Shown here: in pieces, positions 6,485-6,529 of the stretch
Position numbering within the stretch: the first letter of the stretch is position 1
Layout of the letters: each line of letters starts with the position of its first letter
Source: Candidatus Enterousia merdequi
GTDB lineage: Bacteria > Pseudomonadota > Alphaproteobacteria > Rs-D84
Direction: 5' to 3'
DNA length: 6,529 nt
NCBI GenBank assembly: GCA_018065345.1
Contig: JAGHTM010000119.1
Coordinates: 1 to 6,529 of the forward strand
The notes under the pieces: generated by a model
What the model saw: only the letters and a program-made list of their open reading frames with translations
Database searches by the model: none
Told to the model about the DNA's origin: nothing
Program-made: the position numbers and the translations under genes

Positions 6485-6529
6485 TTATTTATAAGATTCT
6501 GCAGCCGTTCTTGCTAAATCATCAACGCG
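6485..6529 (-). CDS. C-terminal end of a gene on the - strand (partial)
   Basis: Read on the - strand from the window edge, bases 6529 to 6485 give the open reading RVDDLARTAAESYK followed by TAA (6487-6485). The residues look protein-like (a charged amphipathic helix ending in Lys), and the frame is open to the edge. The gene would converge on the 188-aa gene, with 5 bases (6480-6484) between the two stops. Fourteen residues are too few to name a family, and another reading is possible if this short frame is accidental. Confidence 0.45.
   Translation of the reverse strand, partial: RVDDLARTAAESYK

Overview
The window is AT-rich bacterial DNA using the standard bacterial code, with TAA and TGA as stops. 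It most resembles a low-GC alphaproteobacterium, perhaps a host-associated or reduced-genome lineage. The reasons are a DusB-type dihydrouridine synthase, a RodZ-like HTH/transmembrane/DUF4115 protein, and a UvrA whose first zinc module reads CPVSGFT, a variant I recall from alphaproteobacterial UvrA. The assignment rests on protein style only and is moderately secure at best.

Layout: six coding regions run on the + strand with little space between them. They are (1) the C-terminal two thirds of dusB, cut by the window start; (2) a RodZ-like membrane protein with a good sigma70-type promoter in front of it, whose -35 overlaps the dusB stop; (3) a complete uvrA (951 aa); (4) a 165-aa protein that is a free-standing SRP54/Ffh methionine-rich M domain without the NG GTPase; (5) a 78-aa protein of unknown family; (6) rlmE, the 23S rRNA U2552 2'-O-methyltransferase; followed by (7) a 188-aa Lys-rich protein of unknown family. 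The last 45 bases hold the C-terminal end of a gene on the - strand, converging on gene 7 with 5 bases between the stop codons. No tRNA, rRNA, CRISPR, insertion sequence or strong intrinsic terminator was seen, and no gene-free stretch exceeds 60 bases.

How the genes fit together: dusB (tRNA modification), rlmE (large-subunit maturation) and the M-domain protein all belong to the translation and nascent-chain sphere. Genes 4, 5 and 6 are joined by TAATG and ATGA stop/start overlaps, so they are almost certainly co-translated. uvrA is nucleotide excision repair and RodZ-like proteins act in cell shape; these look like unrelated neighbours.

The most interesting item is gene 4. It keeps the hallmarks of the SRP54 M domain (FDxNDxLxQLKQ, LPGM-like VPGM, MTxxERxxP, VxxxIKQY and a Met-rich tail) but has no GTPase domain, and several of the residues that bind 4.5S/SRP RNA in Ffh are replaced. 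It may be a paralogous signal-sequence-binding or ribosome-associated factor that no longer uses SRP RNA, translated with an unknown small protein and RlmE.
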